Source: Methyloceanibacter sp.
GTDB lineage: Bacteria; Pseudomonadota; Alphaproteobacteria; Rhizobiales; Methyloligellaceae
Assembly (NCBI GenBank): GCA_016649675.1
Contig: JAENXG010000124.1
Location: forward strand, 1 to 7,251
Length of the DNA: 7,251 nt
Direction of reading: 5' to 3'
In this document: positions 1 to 5,148 of the stretch, piece by piece
How positions within the stretch are numbered: position 1 is the stretch's first letter
Layout of the letters: each line of letters opens with the position of its first letter
The notes under the pieces: generated by a model
What the model saw: the letters and a program-made list of their open reading frames with translations, nothing else
The model's database searches: none
What the model was told of the DNA's origin: nothing
Made by a program: the position numbers and the translations under genes

Positions 1-104
1 ATGTTCAGCTGATGGCGAAGGATGAGGATTTCGGCTTTCGATCGTTCATGCGAACGAAAGCAGTCGCACATATATCCGAGCAAAAGTCTGAAGAAGGTCG
101 CCAT
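1..104 (-). CDS. Transposase/integrase-core protein, N-terminal fragment (runs off the left edge)
   Basis: Thirty-four codons are visible from ATG at 104 to the window edge. The product starts MATFFRLLLGYMCDCFRS and then reads KAEILILRHQLN. A short hydrophobic start, then FRSRxxLEAEILVLRHQLNVLRR, is the usual N-terminus of a group of rhizobial transposases with a DDE (rve) integrase core. The catalytic domain would lie beyond the edge. The protein would cut and join IS ends during transposition. No strong Shine-Dalgarno is seen, which is common for IS genes. The family call rests on memory of this N-terminal motif, and the IS family is not assigned. Confidence 0.6.
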   Translation of the reverse strand, partial: MATFFRLLLGYMCDCFRSHERSKAEILILRHQLN

Positions 105-172
105 CAGTTTCGATCATGATCCGATTCTCTTTTCTACTGCGAATCCAGCGGATGAGGTTTTCGGAAGGCACA
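1..172 (-). mobile_element. Left-edge insertion sequence fragment (5' end plus start of transposase)
   Basis: Minus-strand sequence that interrupts the primase remnant. Primase-like residues stop at W-A-N-N-P and the next bases read TGTGCCTTCCG, a plausible IS tip beginning near 172. The transposase start codon follows about 70 bp inside. Only this end is in the window, so neither the opposite inverted repeat nor a target-site duplication can be checked. The exact tip is an inference from where homology changes. Confidence 0.5.
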
Positions 173-324
173 GGGTTGTTGGCCCAATATGGCACCTTGG
201 TAGATGTGCCCGCGGGCGTTTCTTCCCATTTCCACACAACCCAACGCGGGTGTTGGGTCAGAGGACCGAGAGCCGCTGGCAGTGCGGCCAAGTCGCCGTA
301 GAGGGCTGCATAGGGGGAGGCCCT
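172..324 (-). pseudogene. N-terminal remnant of a phage/ICE-type primase-like protein, interrupted by an IS
   Basis: The frame after the TAA of the ferritin-like gene reads about 50 residues, including YAALYGDLAALPAALGPL, then TQHPRWVVWKWE and TKVPYWANN. The L-x-QHPRWVVW...TKVPY pattern is typical of the N-terminus of phage- and mobile-element primase/polymerase or DUF3987-type proteins. These start replication of phages and integrative elements. The match ends at NNP, where the IS tip begins. Nothing from the rest of the protein (usually several hundred residues) is present. No ATG begins the remnant; an in-frame TTG at 291 exists but falls inside the homology. The remnant is taken as dead. 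Confidence 0.55.
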
Positions 325-639
325 TTAGCCCGCCGTTTTTTCCGCCTTTTCCGCGTTCTTGACGATATTGCCGCTTATCAAAACTATGCCCTTGAGAATT
401 TTGCGCCAGTCCGGTTTGTGTCGAAGAAGAAATTCAAGGTCCATGGAAAAATGTTTGAACTCCTCCTTTTGCGCATCTTTCATGATGGCGCGCGCGGCCG
501 CGTCCTTTTCAAGAGATATCCGTTGCTCGTACCAACCGATGGCTTGGGCCTCTTCGACAAGAGCCGTTATCATCCGGGCAAAGGTACGAGTCTTTTGAGA
601 GAGTTCCTCGGCCGGTTCGTGATACTGATCGGTGCCCAT
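325..639 (-). CDS. Encapsulated-ferritin (EncFtn)-like ferroxidase, no encapsulin gene beside it
   Basis: A 104-residue protein, close to the usual EncFtn core length. It reads YHEPAEELS (6-14), a first helix with E29, E30, W36, Y37, Q39 and R40, and a second helix with E59, E60, H63, M66 and E69, ending RHKPDW. In the Rhodospirillum rubrum family member the iron site is Glu32, Glu62 and His65 with Trp38/Tyr39; all correspond here with an offset of two (E30, E60, H63, W36, Y37). EncFtn proteins are half-ferritins that form annular decamers, oxidise Fe(II), and are normally loaded into an encapsulin shell by a C-terminal peptide. Here the C-terminus ends NAEKAEKTAG with no LTVGSL-type peptide, and no shell gene follows. 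The second-site residue equivalent to Glu34 is Q32. The start is ATG at 639, with GGAG eight bases upstream inside a small hairpin. Strong as a family call; activity is unknown. Confidence 0.82.
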   Translation of the reverse strand: MGTDQYHEPAEELSQKTRTFARMITALVEEAQAIGWYEQRISLEKDAAARAIMKDAQKEEFKHFSMDLEFLLRHKPDWRKILKGIVLISGNIVKNAEKAEKTAG

Positions 640-640
640 G

Positions 641-653
641 GCGGAATCTCCGC
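641..653 (-). promoter_or_regulatory. Hairpin enclosing the ribosome-binding site of the EncFtn-like gene
   Basis: A perfect inverted repeat, GCGGA-GAT-TCCGC on the minus strand, ends one base before the ATG. The Shine-Dalgarno GGAG lies in the first arm and loop. The hairpin could limit translation initiation. The repeat is seen directly; the regulatory role is inferred, and a 5-bp stem can occur by chance. Confidence 0.35.
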
Positions 654-677
654 TAACTGACTTGTGTGTCTATCGGG

Positions 678-690
678 TTGGCCCAGCCAA
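678..690 (-). promoter_or_regulatory. TTGGC-N3-GCCAA inverted repeat upstream of the EncFtn-like gene
   Basis: A perfect 5-bp dyad with a 3-bp spacer in the 62-bp gap between the 72-residue gene and the ferritin-like gene. It could be an operator or a weak hairpin. No run of T follows on the minus strand, so an intrinsic terminator is unlikely. No regulator family is assigned. Confidence 0.25.
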
Positions 691-701
691 TCCGCCTGAA
701 T

Positions 702-920
702 TTAGCTCGCAAGAGCGAACAGCGAGTTGCGATCTCCCGTTACAAAAACGCTACGCAACTTGCTCATGACGTCTAACTCTAATTTTTTTGCACATGCCTC
801 TTTCGCCTCACGCTCGCCCTTGGCTATGCCGCTTCCCACAGCCTTATGGTCGTCGCCAAACACCGTCCAACGCCATTGACCATTCGGCAAGCCCTCTACG
901 AGATAGCTGTACATCTTCAT
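702..920 (-). CDS. Small hypothetical protein, 72 aa, coupled to the DUF2188 gene
   Basis: It starts MKMYSYLVEGLPNGQWRWTV, continues with a lysine/alanine-rich helix (KGEREAKEACAKKLE), and ends SLFALAS. The YxVE...GxWxWxVF beginning suggests a short beta-hairpin followed by a helix, a layout like that of DUF2188 proteins. No signal peptide or membrane segment is seen. The ATG at 920 overlaps the TGA of the upstream gene as ATGA, so it is probably translated by coupling; the Shine-Dalgarno is poor. A second ATG two codons in is possible. I do not recognise a function. It is probably cytoplasmic and expressed with the DUF2188 protein. Confidence 0.6.
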   Translation of the reverse strand: MKMYSYLVEGLPNGQWRWTVFGDDHKAVGSGIAKGEREAKEACAKKLELDVMSKLRSVFVTGDRNSLFALAS

Positions 921-1108
921 TTCGCAGGCTCGTCGTCTTTCTGAACCACGACTGACGCCAAGCCTCCTTTCTTGTGCACCTCGTGAGCCTGATCGATTGC
1001 GCTTTTTATCGCTTCGGCTTTCGTGTCATAGGGCCTCGAGTGCTGGTCATTATGTTTGATCTTCCAGCGGCCCTCGTGGAGCACCACAAAGAACTGCTCT
1101 CGGGCCAT
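917..1108 (-). CDS. DUF2188 domain protein, 63 aa
   Basis: It starts MAREQFFVVLHEGRWKIKHN, continues YDTKAEAIKSAIDQAHE, and ends VVVQKDDEPAK. The VxxHxGxWxIKxxxxxxxxxYDTxxEAIxxAxxxA pattern is the DUF2188 fold: a short beta-sheet, then a helix. The family is small, cytoplasmic and of unknown role. ATG at 1108 is preferred because GGGAGG sits seven bases upstream; an in-frame start 11 codons earlier (1141) would place that ribosome-binding site inside the gene. It is followed by the 72-residue gene with an ATGA overlap and lies 124 bp after the kinase gene on the same strand. Confidence 0.75.
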   Translation of the reverse strand: MAREQFFVVLHEGRWKIKHNDQHSRPYDTKAEAIKSAIDQAHEVHKKGGLASVVVQKDDEPAK

Positions 1109-1115
1109 AGGATTA

Positions 1116-1121
1116 CCTCCC
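1116..1121 (-). promoter_or_regulatory. Strong Shine-Dalgarno that sets the DUF2188 start
   Basis: GGGAGG lies seven bases before the ATG at 1108 and fixes the 63-residue reading over the longer 74-residue one. Confidence 0.7.
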
Positions 1122-1232
1122 TGACCCCGCCGAAAGCTCAAAATCTAGAGGCCCGAGGAGAGGTTTCCCGCTTTAGCGTCCGAGATGCGCCCCATTGCTT
1201 TATTACATCCACGGTGCTTCAGCCCAAAGAAC

Positions 1233-2807
1233 CTAGGCAGGAAAGGACAAGAGGCACCGTAAGCCCTCGGGCCGATATTCCCTCTCTACTTTGCCACCGA
1301 TGCTCTTGAGCACGCGGTCGATAAATGAGGTTCCAAATCCGCTCTGAGTTGGTGCAGCAACGGGGGAACTGCCCCTCTCTTCCCAGGTGATTCTGGCGGA
1401 GCCGTCAGAAACGGTCCATGAGATAGTTATCAAGCCTTTGGGATCGGAAAGCGCCCCATATTTGGTGGCATTCGTCGCCAACTCATGAAAGGTGAGCGCG
1501 AGGGCCTTGGCGTGATTTGCGTCGAGATTGAGTTCGCCGCCCTTCAGCAAGACACGGTTCTTGCCGTAGGGTTTCAACTCCGCGAGCAAGATGTCCGTCA
1601 GTTTTAGCCTCTGCAGCTCGGATTGCACCAGGAGTTCGTCAGCCGCGACAAGCGCGTGGATTCTACTGTTGATTTTTTGTGCGGCCTCGGTATCGTCTTG
1701 CAAACTCTGATTGATAATCGCTTGCACGACAGCCAACGTGTTCCGGCTCCGGTGCTGGAGTTCATGCACAAGCAGCTGCCTTCCTGTCTGCTCGTTGTCT
1801 AATCGACGATAGGCGCGCCGGTAGCCCTCAGCCACGCAGATCATAAGGACATTCGCAATACAGAAAATGCCGAGGTTCACCGCCTCTGACCATTCAGCCA
1901 AGGCAAAGCTGAACTGAACCGGCATGAAGGCCCACCATGCAACTATGCCCCCAAGCACCAAAGCGAGCAGACCGCTCGGGATGCCCCCGATCAGGGCCGC
2001 CACGAGAACTGCAGGATAGTAGGTGCCGAAAGGCGTCAGCAGGTGGGCGCCGACCAAAGCGCCTATTCCGAAGCGAAGGATGGTGGCGATGACCACGCAA
2101 ACTACAGCGAAAGCGTAAGATGCTAGTGAGTTTTGCGGCAGCTGCGTGTTCGCCAATCGGACAGCTCTCTCGAGCAGACCAGGCGGGGCCTCTTTCAGGG
2201 ACCTTATTTCAGCGTCTCTGCCTGTTGGCTTTTCGAAGGAAGGAGCTCCGGCTTTAGCCAAGGCCTTCTGCCGCTCCTTGAGCTGGACATAGCCGATGGC
2301 GAGGGCCGCGGTGTTCGCGACCGTTTGCAGTAATTTAAGCTCCCGTTCGGTAATCTGCCGCGTGGTGGCCCAATAGGCGCCAATAGCGGCCATAGGTTTC
2401 TCTCGCCCCACCGGAACCATCGCCAGGCTCTTGACGAAGGTGGGCCGATACGCGTCCTGAGGGATGCGTTCGTCTTGGTAGATATCGGAGATTACTGCGG
2501 CCTCGGCCTTAAGCATGCACCAGCCAGAGATGCAAGCCGTCATCGGGAAACGCTTTCCCTTCCATAGAGAGGAAACCGCGTCCTCGTCGAAATAATAGCA
2601 AAGGTCGCCGTCACGGAGGACAAACGTAATGCCATCGGCCCCAAGCAAAGCTCTCGCCGCTTGGGTGACCACGGAGACGATCTCTTCAATGGAGTCAGCA
2701 ACAGAAAGACGACGCAACACTGCGACGAGACCCTCAACGTCCGAGCTATTATCTCGGACGAGCGGTAGTCGAGTGACTTCGTTCTGTTTTTGCTCTGAGC
2801 CGACCAT
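1233..2807 (-). CDS. Membrane sensor histidine kinase: GAF, four-helix DUF4118-like segment, HWE kinase
   Basis: A 524-residue protein. Residues about 25-175 form a GAF domain, including CISGWCMLKAEAAVISDIYQ with Cys92 and Cys97. Residues about 228-325 hold four closely spaced hydrophobic helices with GTYYPAVLVAALIGG, as in the KdpD-like DUF4118 segment. Residues 346-524 are the kinase: phosphoacceptor His352 in HELQHRSRNTLAVVQAI, N-box HELATNATKYGAL (441-453) with Asn446, the HWE signature W475-x-E477 in ITWEERG, and SGFGTSFID (489-497) as the glycine box. HWE kinases autophosphorylate and often pass phosphate to single-domain regulators or to PhyR in the alphaproteobacterial general stress response. 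No response regulator lies in the window, so the partner is unknown. Start ATG 2807, weak Shine-Dalgarno; stop TAG. Cysteines in GAF and the upstream FixK-like site make redox sensing possible but unproven. Confidence 0.92.
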   Translation of the reverse strand: MVGSEQKQNEVTRLPLVRDNSSDVEGLVAVLRRLSVADSIEEIVSVVTQAARALLGADGITFVLRDGDLCYYFDEDAVSSLWKGKRFPMTACISGWCMLKAEAAVISDIYQDERIPQDAYRPTFVKSLAMVPVGREKPMAAIGAYWATTRQITERELKLLQTVANTAALAIGYVQLKERQKALAKAGAPSFEKPTGRDAEIRSLKEAPPGLLERAVRLANTQLPQNSLASYAFAVVCVVIATILRFGIGALVGAHLLTPFGTYYPAVLVAALIGGIPSGLLALVLGGIVAWWAFMPVQFSFALAEWSEAVNLGIFCIANVLMICVAEGYRRAYRRLDNEQTGRQLLVHELQHRSRNTLAVVQAIINQSLQDDTEAAQKINSRIHALVAADELLVQSELQRLKLTDILLAELKPYGKNRVLLKGGELNLDANHAKALALTFHELATNATKYGALSDPKGLITISWTVSDGSARITWEERGSSPVAAPTQSGFGTSFIDRVLKSIGGKVEREYRPEGLRCLLSFPA

Positions 2808-2820
2808 AACGCGTGACTGA

Positions 2821-3384
2821 TACGTCTTTCTGGTTGCTATCCTACGGCGCTGGTGGCGCTTCCGGGCTATGGCCCAGTTCTTCTGCTAGGCGTTTATCAA
2901 AGAAGTGGATAGCACGGCCTTGATTTGGGTCAAGGCCCAGAGCGTTAGGTGGCGGCGCCGTTAAGTTAGTAGGCGGCTGCCGTCGCGAAGCTCGGCGCGT
3001 GAGGGCGCGCACAATCTCTTGAGGCTTAACTTGCTCTTCGGCTTGATCGAAGCGCTGAACTGCCTATGAGGGCGTAAGTCGTGGCAGACGAACTGCACCC
3101 GTATCCACTCACACGTCGGACGGTCCACCTTTGCGTAGATGTGCAACGGCTTTTTTCGACTGAAGGCCCTTGGCCAACGCCATGGATAGATCGGGTACTG
3201 CCGGTCGTAATCCGCGAGGATTCTTGACGGAATCGAACAGCGACAGCTTGCCAAACAAGCAGTGCGTAACCTGTGGCTGGAACTTCTCTTGGGCAAACTT
3301 GAATGCCAGATGAACGGACGGGCCCGGTTCAGGCGCGAACCCTCTAGACTTCCTCCTAGGTTGAACACAGACTAGATACGGCAA
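2821..3384. other. Gene-poor stretch between kinase and secreted-protein gene
   Basis: I find no convincing gene. Two long open frames on the minus strand (about 3368-2961 and 3642-3109) cross it. Neither has a Shine-Dalgarno or a recognisable domain, and the second runs antisense through the better-supported plus-strand gene at 3385. The left end holds the kinase promoter and FixK-like palindrome. The rest may be decayed coding sequence. Confidence 0.4.
2906..2937 (-). promoter_or_regulatory. Candidate kinase promoter with overlapping FixK/FNR-like palindrome
   Basis: Positions 2916-2937 are a perfect 8-bp inverted repeat with a 6-base centre (GGCCTTGA/TCAAGGCC). Its core TTGAT-N4-GTCAA (2920-2933) fits the FNR/FixK box TTGAT-N4-RTCAA. 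On the minus strand a TTGACC at 2933-2928 and TATCCA at 2911-2906, 16 bases apart, resemble a housekeeping promoter. The box centre is about 120 bp before the kinase ATG. If the sigma-70 elements are used, the box covers the -35 and would repress; if the regulator activates from -41, transcription would start near 2885. The match is seen; binding is inferred. Confidence 0.45.
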
Positions 3385-3759
3385 ATGACCAAGTGTTGGC
3401 TGATTCCATTCTTGATTGCGGGGTTGTTGGGCGACAAAGCTTTTGCGGATTGTCTTCCGGCGCGTGACACCCCAGCATCGGTCATTGAATATTTTCAGAG
3501 ATTCAATAAGCCGTTGCCGGAACAGTTTTGCGCCAACGAGGCCGCCCCCCAAGCCTCTGAGGAAACTCTCCAAGAGCCTCCACAAGCCGAGGAAGCGCCA
3601 GATCAGTATGGTGATGATGGTCCGGGTGATGGCCCGAGACATTATTATCAGGGAGGTTCTGCTGCTGTGGCTCCGCGGTGGTCTCGATCCGGCTCTGCCG
3701 TTTGCCCCGAGAATTTTGACTACTACGATTACGATGGCCTGTGCTGGTCGCGGGATTGA
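3385..3759 (+). CDS. Small secreted hypothetical protein with Cys pairs and acidic Pro/Gln/Glu linker
   Basis: A 124-residue protein. Residues 1-22 look like a signal peptide (MTKCWLIPFLIAGLLGDKAFA, cleavage likely after AFA). The mature part has C23 near the start, then YFQRFNKPLPEQFC, an acidic linker (about 52-85) rich in E, P, Q and A with a GDDGPGDG patch, and a C-terminal module VCPENFDYYDYDGLCWSRD. Four mature cysteines in two local groups could form periplasmic disulfides. The start at 3385 is the only one available, because a TAG lies 12 bases upstream in frame; the Shine-Dalgarno is weak. Similar CPxxFxYY...CW tails are found in small exported rhizobial proteins of unknown role. No function is assigned. 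An intrinsic-type hairpin follows at 3807. Confidence 0.6.
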   Translation: MTKCWLIPFLIAGLLGDKAFADCLPARDTPASVIEYFQRFNKPLPEQFCANEAAPQASEETLQEPPQAEEAPDQYGDDGPGDGPRHYYQGGSAAVAPRWSRSGSAVCPENFDYYDYDGLCWSRD

Positions 3760-3806
3760 AGATCGGCACCAACCGGCAAGCGGCTGCGGTTAAGCCCTGC
3801 TTGGAT

Positions 3807-3832
3807 GGCCCGCCCTCACGAGAGAGCGGGCC
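3807..3832. terminator. Hairpin between convergent genes, possible bidirectional terminator
   Basis: A 7-bp stem GGCCCGC/GCGGGCC, extended after one mismatch by CTC/GAG around an ACGA loop. It lies 47 bp after the plus-strand secreted-protein gene and 25 bp after the minus-strand Gly-rich gene. The plus side is followed by a mixed GTCGTCTT and the minus side has no T run, so it is a weak intrinsic terminator at best. Confidence 0.5.
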
Positions 3833-3857
3833 GTCGTCTTACCGTTCGATGCGCATG

Positions 3858-4061
3858 TCACTTCTTCTGGCCACCGCCTCCCTGACCACCGCCGCCTTGG
3901 CCGCCACCACCTTGACCGCCACCCTGGCCGCCTCTTCCACCTTGGCCACCACCACCTTGGCCACCGCCTTTTTGGCCGCCGCCACCTTGACCGCCGCCCT
4001 GGCCGCCGCCCTGACCGCCTTGGCCAGCACCTTGTTGAGCCATCTTTGGATCGTTCGTCAT
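3858..4061 (-). CDS. Gly/Gln-rich low-complexity repeat protein, 67 aa, stress-type promoter
   Basis: The head is MTNDPKMAQQGAGQGG, followed by irregular GGGQ and GGGGQ repeats with a few Lys/Arg, ending GGGGQKK. No signal peptide, membrane helix or aromatic residue is present, so it should be disordered and hydrophilic. AAGGA sits eight bases before ATG 4061. An EcfG-type promoter (GGAAC-N17-GTT) ends 33 bp upstream, giving a short leader. Similar MTNDP... Gly/Gln-rich small proteins occur in Bradyrhizobium relatives; a protective or hydration role is only a guess. The ribosome-binding site, the promoter and the non-repeat N-terminus support this frame over the other frames that the GC-rich repeat keeps open. 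Confidence 0.7.
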   Translation of the reverse strand: MTNDPKMAQQGAGQGGQGGGQGGGQGGGGQKGGGQGGGGQGGRGGQGGGQGGGGQGGGGQGGGGQKK

Positions 4062-4094
4062 TTCAGTGTTCCTTCTTGCTAGAGAGGACTAATC

Positions 4095-4119
4095 AACCCC
4101 GACTAGCGCCTGGAGTTCC
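4095..4119 (-). promoter_or_regulatory. EcfG-type general stress promoter for the Gly-rich gene
   Basis: GGAAC at 4119-4115 and GTT at 4097-4095 on the minus strand are separated by exactly 17 bases, matching the alphaproteobacterial EcfG consensus (GGAAC, 16-18 bases, GTT). The expected start point near 4088 leaves a leader of about 27 bases with the AAGGA site in place. Confidence 0.65.
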
Positions 4120-4348
4120 TAACGCTTTCTGAGCTTCAAAGGCGGCTTTTCGCCTCCATTTTACAACTCGGGCCCGCTCGACTGAATCACGCGAGTCCTT
4201 CCGTCGGGGCCGGGGCTCCACCGCTTCCTCGAATCGCTGGCTTCTCAAGAAGCTTCCTCGGCGGGCGCAAGCGCATCGACGAACCGGCGGAAATTTTTCG
4301 TCCTGAACGCGGGTTGCGCCGAAGGTAAAGGATGCTGGCCCGAGAAGA

Positions 4349-4444
4349 ACCGACCTCAAGGAGTCGGTGCGGTCCGACCAACGGTCACACAGCTCAATTT
4401 AGAGAGCTAAGGAAGCCCGGTCCCCAATTCCGGGCTTCTTTTTT
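4349..4444 (+). ncRNA. Candidate structured small RNA ending in an intrinsic terminator
   Basis: Four hairpins follow each other: ACCGAC/GTCGGT (4349-4368), GACC/GGTC (about 4375-4386), AGCTC/GAGCT (about 4391-4408) and the terminator (4412-4444). No gene with a start codon leads into the terminator. No clear promoter box was found, and no known RNA family is recognised. The alternative is the tail of a decayed gene. Confidence 0.25.
4412..4444 (+). terminator. Strong Rho-independent terminator
   Basis: A perfect 9-bp stem GAAGCCCGG/CCGGGCTTC with a 9-base loop is followed directly by six T on the plus strand. This is the clearest terminator in the window, and its transcription unit is not identified. 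Confidence 0.9.
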
Positions 4445-4728
4445 GCCGCTGAAAGTCGACCGCTAAACAGCGGGTTCGGAGACCGAGCTTACAGCTAGGC
4501 GCGGCGCGGGCTGACGGCCGAGGAGTATCGGCTGAAGCTGATCGGCAATTCGGGGAATGATCTGGTGAAAAAGGTTCGGAGTATCAGGCCCGCTCGCTCG
4601 AATGATTACGAGGGAAGTCCGCCTGGAGGAGCGCTCCCGACCTCGCGATTCGTAGCCATAATTTTGATGTTGTTCATACCAATGATGTGCAGGGAACGAT
4701 AAGTAATGAGTAACCGGAGATAGGAGAG

Positions 4729-5124
4729 ATGAACGAGGGATACATCAACGTTGCTCGGGTTGAATCTGACGAAGATCTCGAAACGGCGGCAGTGGCTGGA
4801 GCGGCCGCTGTGCAAAGGTTAATTGCCGACCGGAATGATCTTCGTAACCAATTGGCGGCCTCCAGGGCCGCGCAGGAGGAACTAAGACAGCGTTTTGGAA
4901 TGCTGCATCAACACTACATCGAACTGGCTAAGCGGGTGCTCGCACAGCTTCGCCACTTCGACAGCACGCTGCGCGATGCCATCCGTGATAGACCTGAGGC
5001 CAGTAACGACGAAGCGACTATGCCTGCGTCGATGAAGCAATTCGACAGCAGCGGATTGCCAATGGGTCCGCAATCACCCAATGGAGTTAACCATAGCAAT
5101 GCTGCGCTCCCGCTGGAGCCTTAG
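4729..5124 (+). CDS. Hypothetical coiled-coil protein, 131 aa
   Basis: An acidic N-terminus (INVARVESDEDLETAAVAGA) leads into one long amphipathic helix from about residue 20 to 88 (QRLIADRNDLRNQLAASRA, then EELRQRF). A conserved-looking HQHYIELAKRVLAQLRHFDSTLRDAI follows. Residues about 90-131 are a polar, proline-containing tail likely to be disordered. There is no signal peptide, membrane segment or cysteine. The RNDLRNQ...HxYIELAKRxLxQLxxFD layout resembles small coiled-coil proteins common in Bradyrhizobium genomes, whose role is unknown to me. GGAG nine bases before ATG 4729 supports the start; a closer AGGAG is probably too near. It stands alone, facing the frameshifted minus-strand gene 24 bp beyond its end. 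Confidence 0.75.
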   Translation: MNEGYINVARVESDEDLETAAVAGAAAVQRLIADRNDLRNQLAASRAAQEELRQRFGMLHQHYIELAKRVLAQLRHFDSTLRDAIRDRPEASNDEATMPASMKQFDSSGLPMGPQSPNGVNHSNAALPLEP

Positions 5125-5148
5125 GTTTAAGTAGGCTGGCGTTTCTGC

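Larger units (their letters stand above)
4120..4728. other. Gene-free stretch holding hairpins and a terminator; possible gene remains
   Basis: No complete gene is convincing. A plus-strand frame is open from about 4186 to a TAA at 4408-4410, directly before the terminator, but it has no usable start codon or known motif. A second plus-strand frame near 4503-4700 reads LTAEEYRLKLIGN early on, also without a start. Minus-strand frames at 4359-4093 and 4381-4187 are Arg-rich and unrecognised. The last 30 bases carry the ribosome-binding site of the gene at 4729. The region may be decayed coding sequence plus a structured RNA. Confidence 0.4.

Noticed and set aside
22..660. Long plus-strand open frame, 212 codons
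   Set aside because: It runs antisense to the EncFtn-like gene, which has matching family residues and a ribosome-binding site. The product shows no domain.
2961..3368. Minus-strand open frame, 135 codons
   Set aside because: Arg/Ser-rich composition typical of a shadow frame, no start signal, no domain.
3109..3642. Minus-strand open frame, 177 codons
   Set aside because: It has no Shine-Dalgarno or known motif and overlaps antisense the plus-strand gene with a clear signal peptide. A decayed gene in its 3' half cannot be excluded.
3741..4082. Plus-strand Ala/Thr/Leu-rich frame across the repeat tract
   Set aside because: It is the antisense reading of the Gly/Gln repeat. The minus-strand frame has the promoter, ribosome-binding site and non-repeat N-terminus.
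4093..4359. Minus-strand Arg-rich frame, compared with ribosomal protein S21
   Set aside because: Some Arg/Lys spacing looked S21-like, but the conserved S21 segments are absent in all three frames.
4441..4728. Possible tRNA or tRNA fragment around the GGTTCGGAGACC sequence
   Set aside because: No acceptor stem or anticodon arm can be folded around it.
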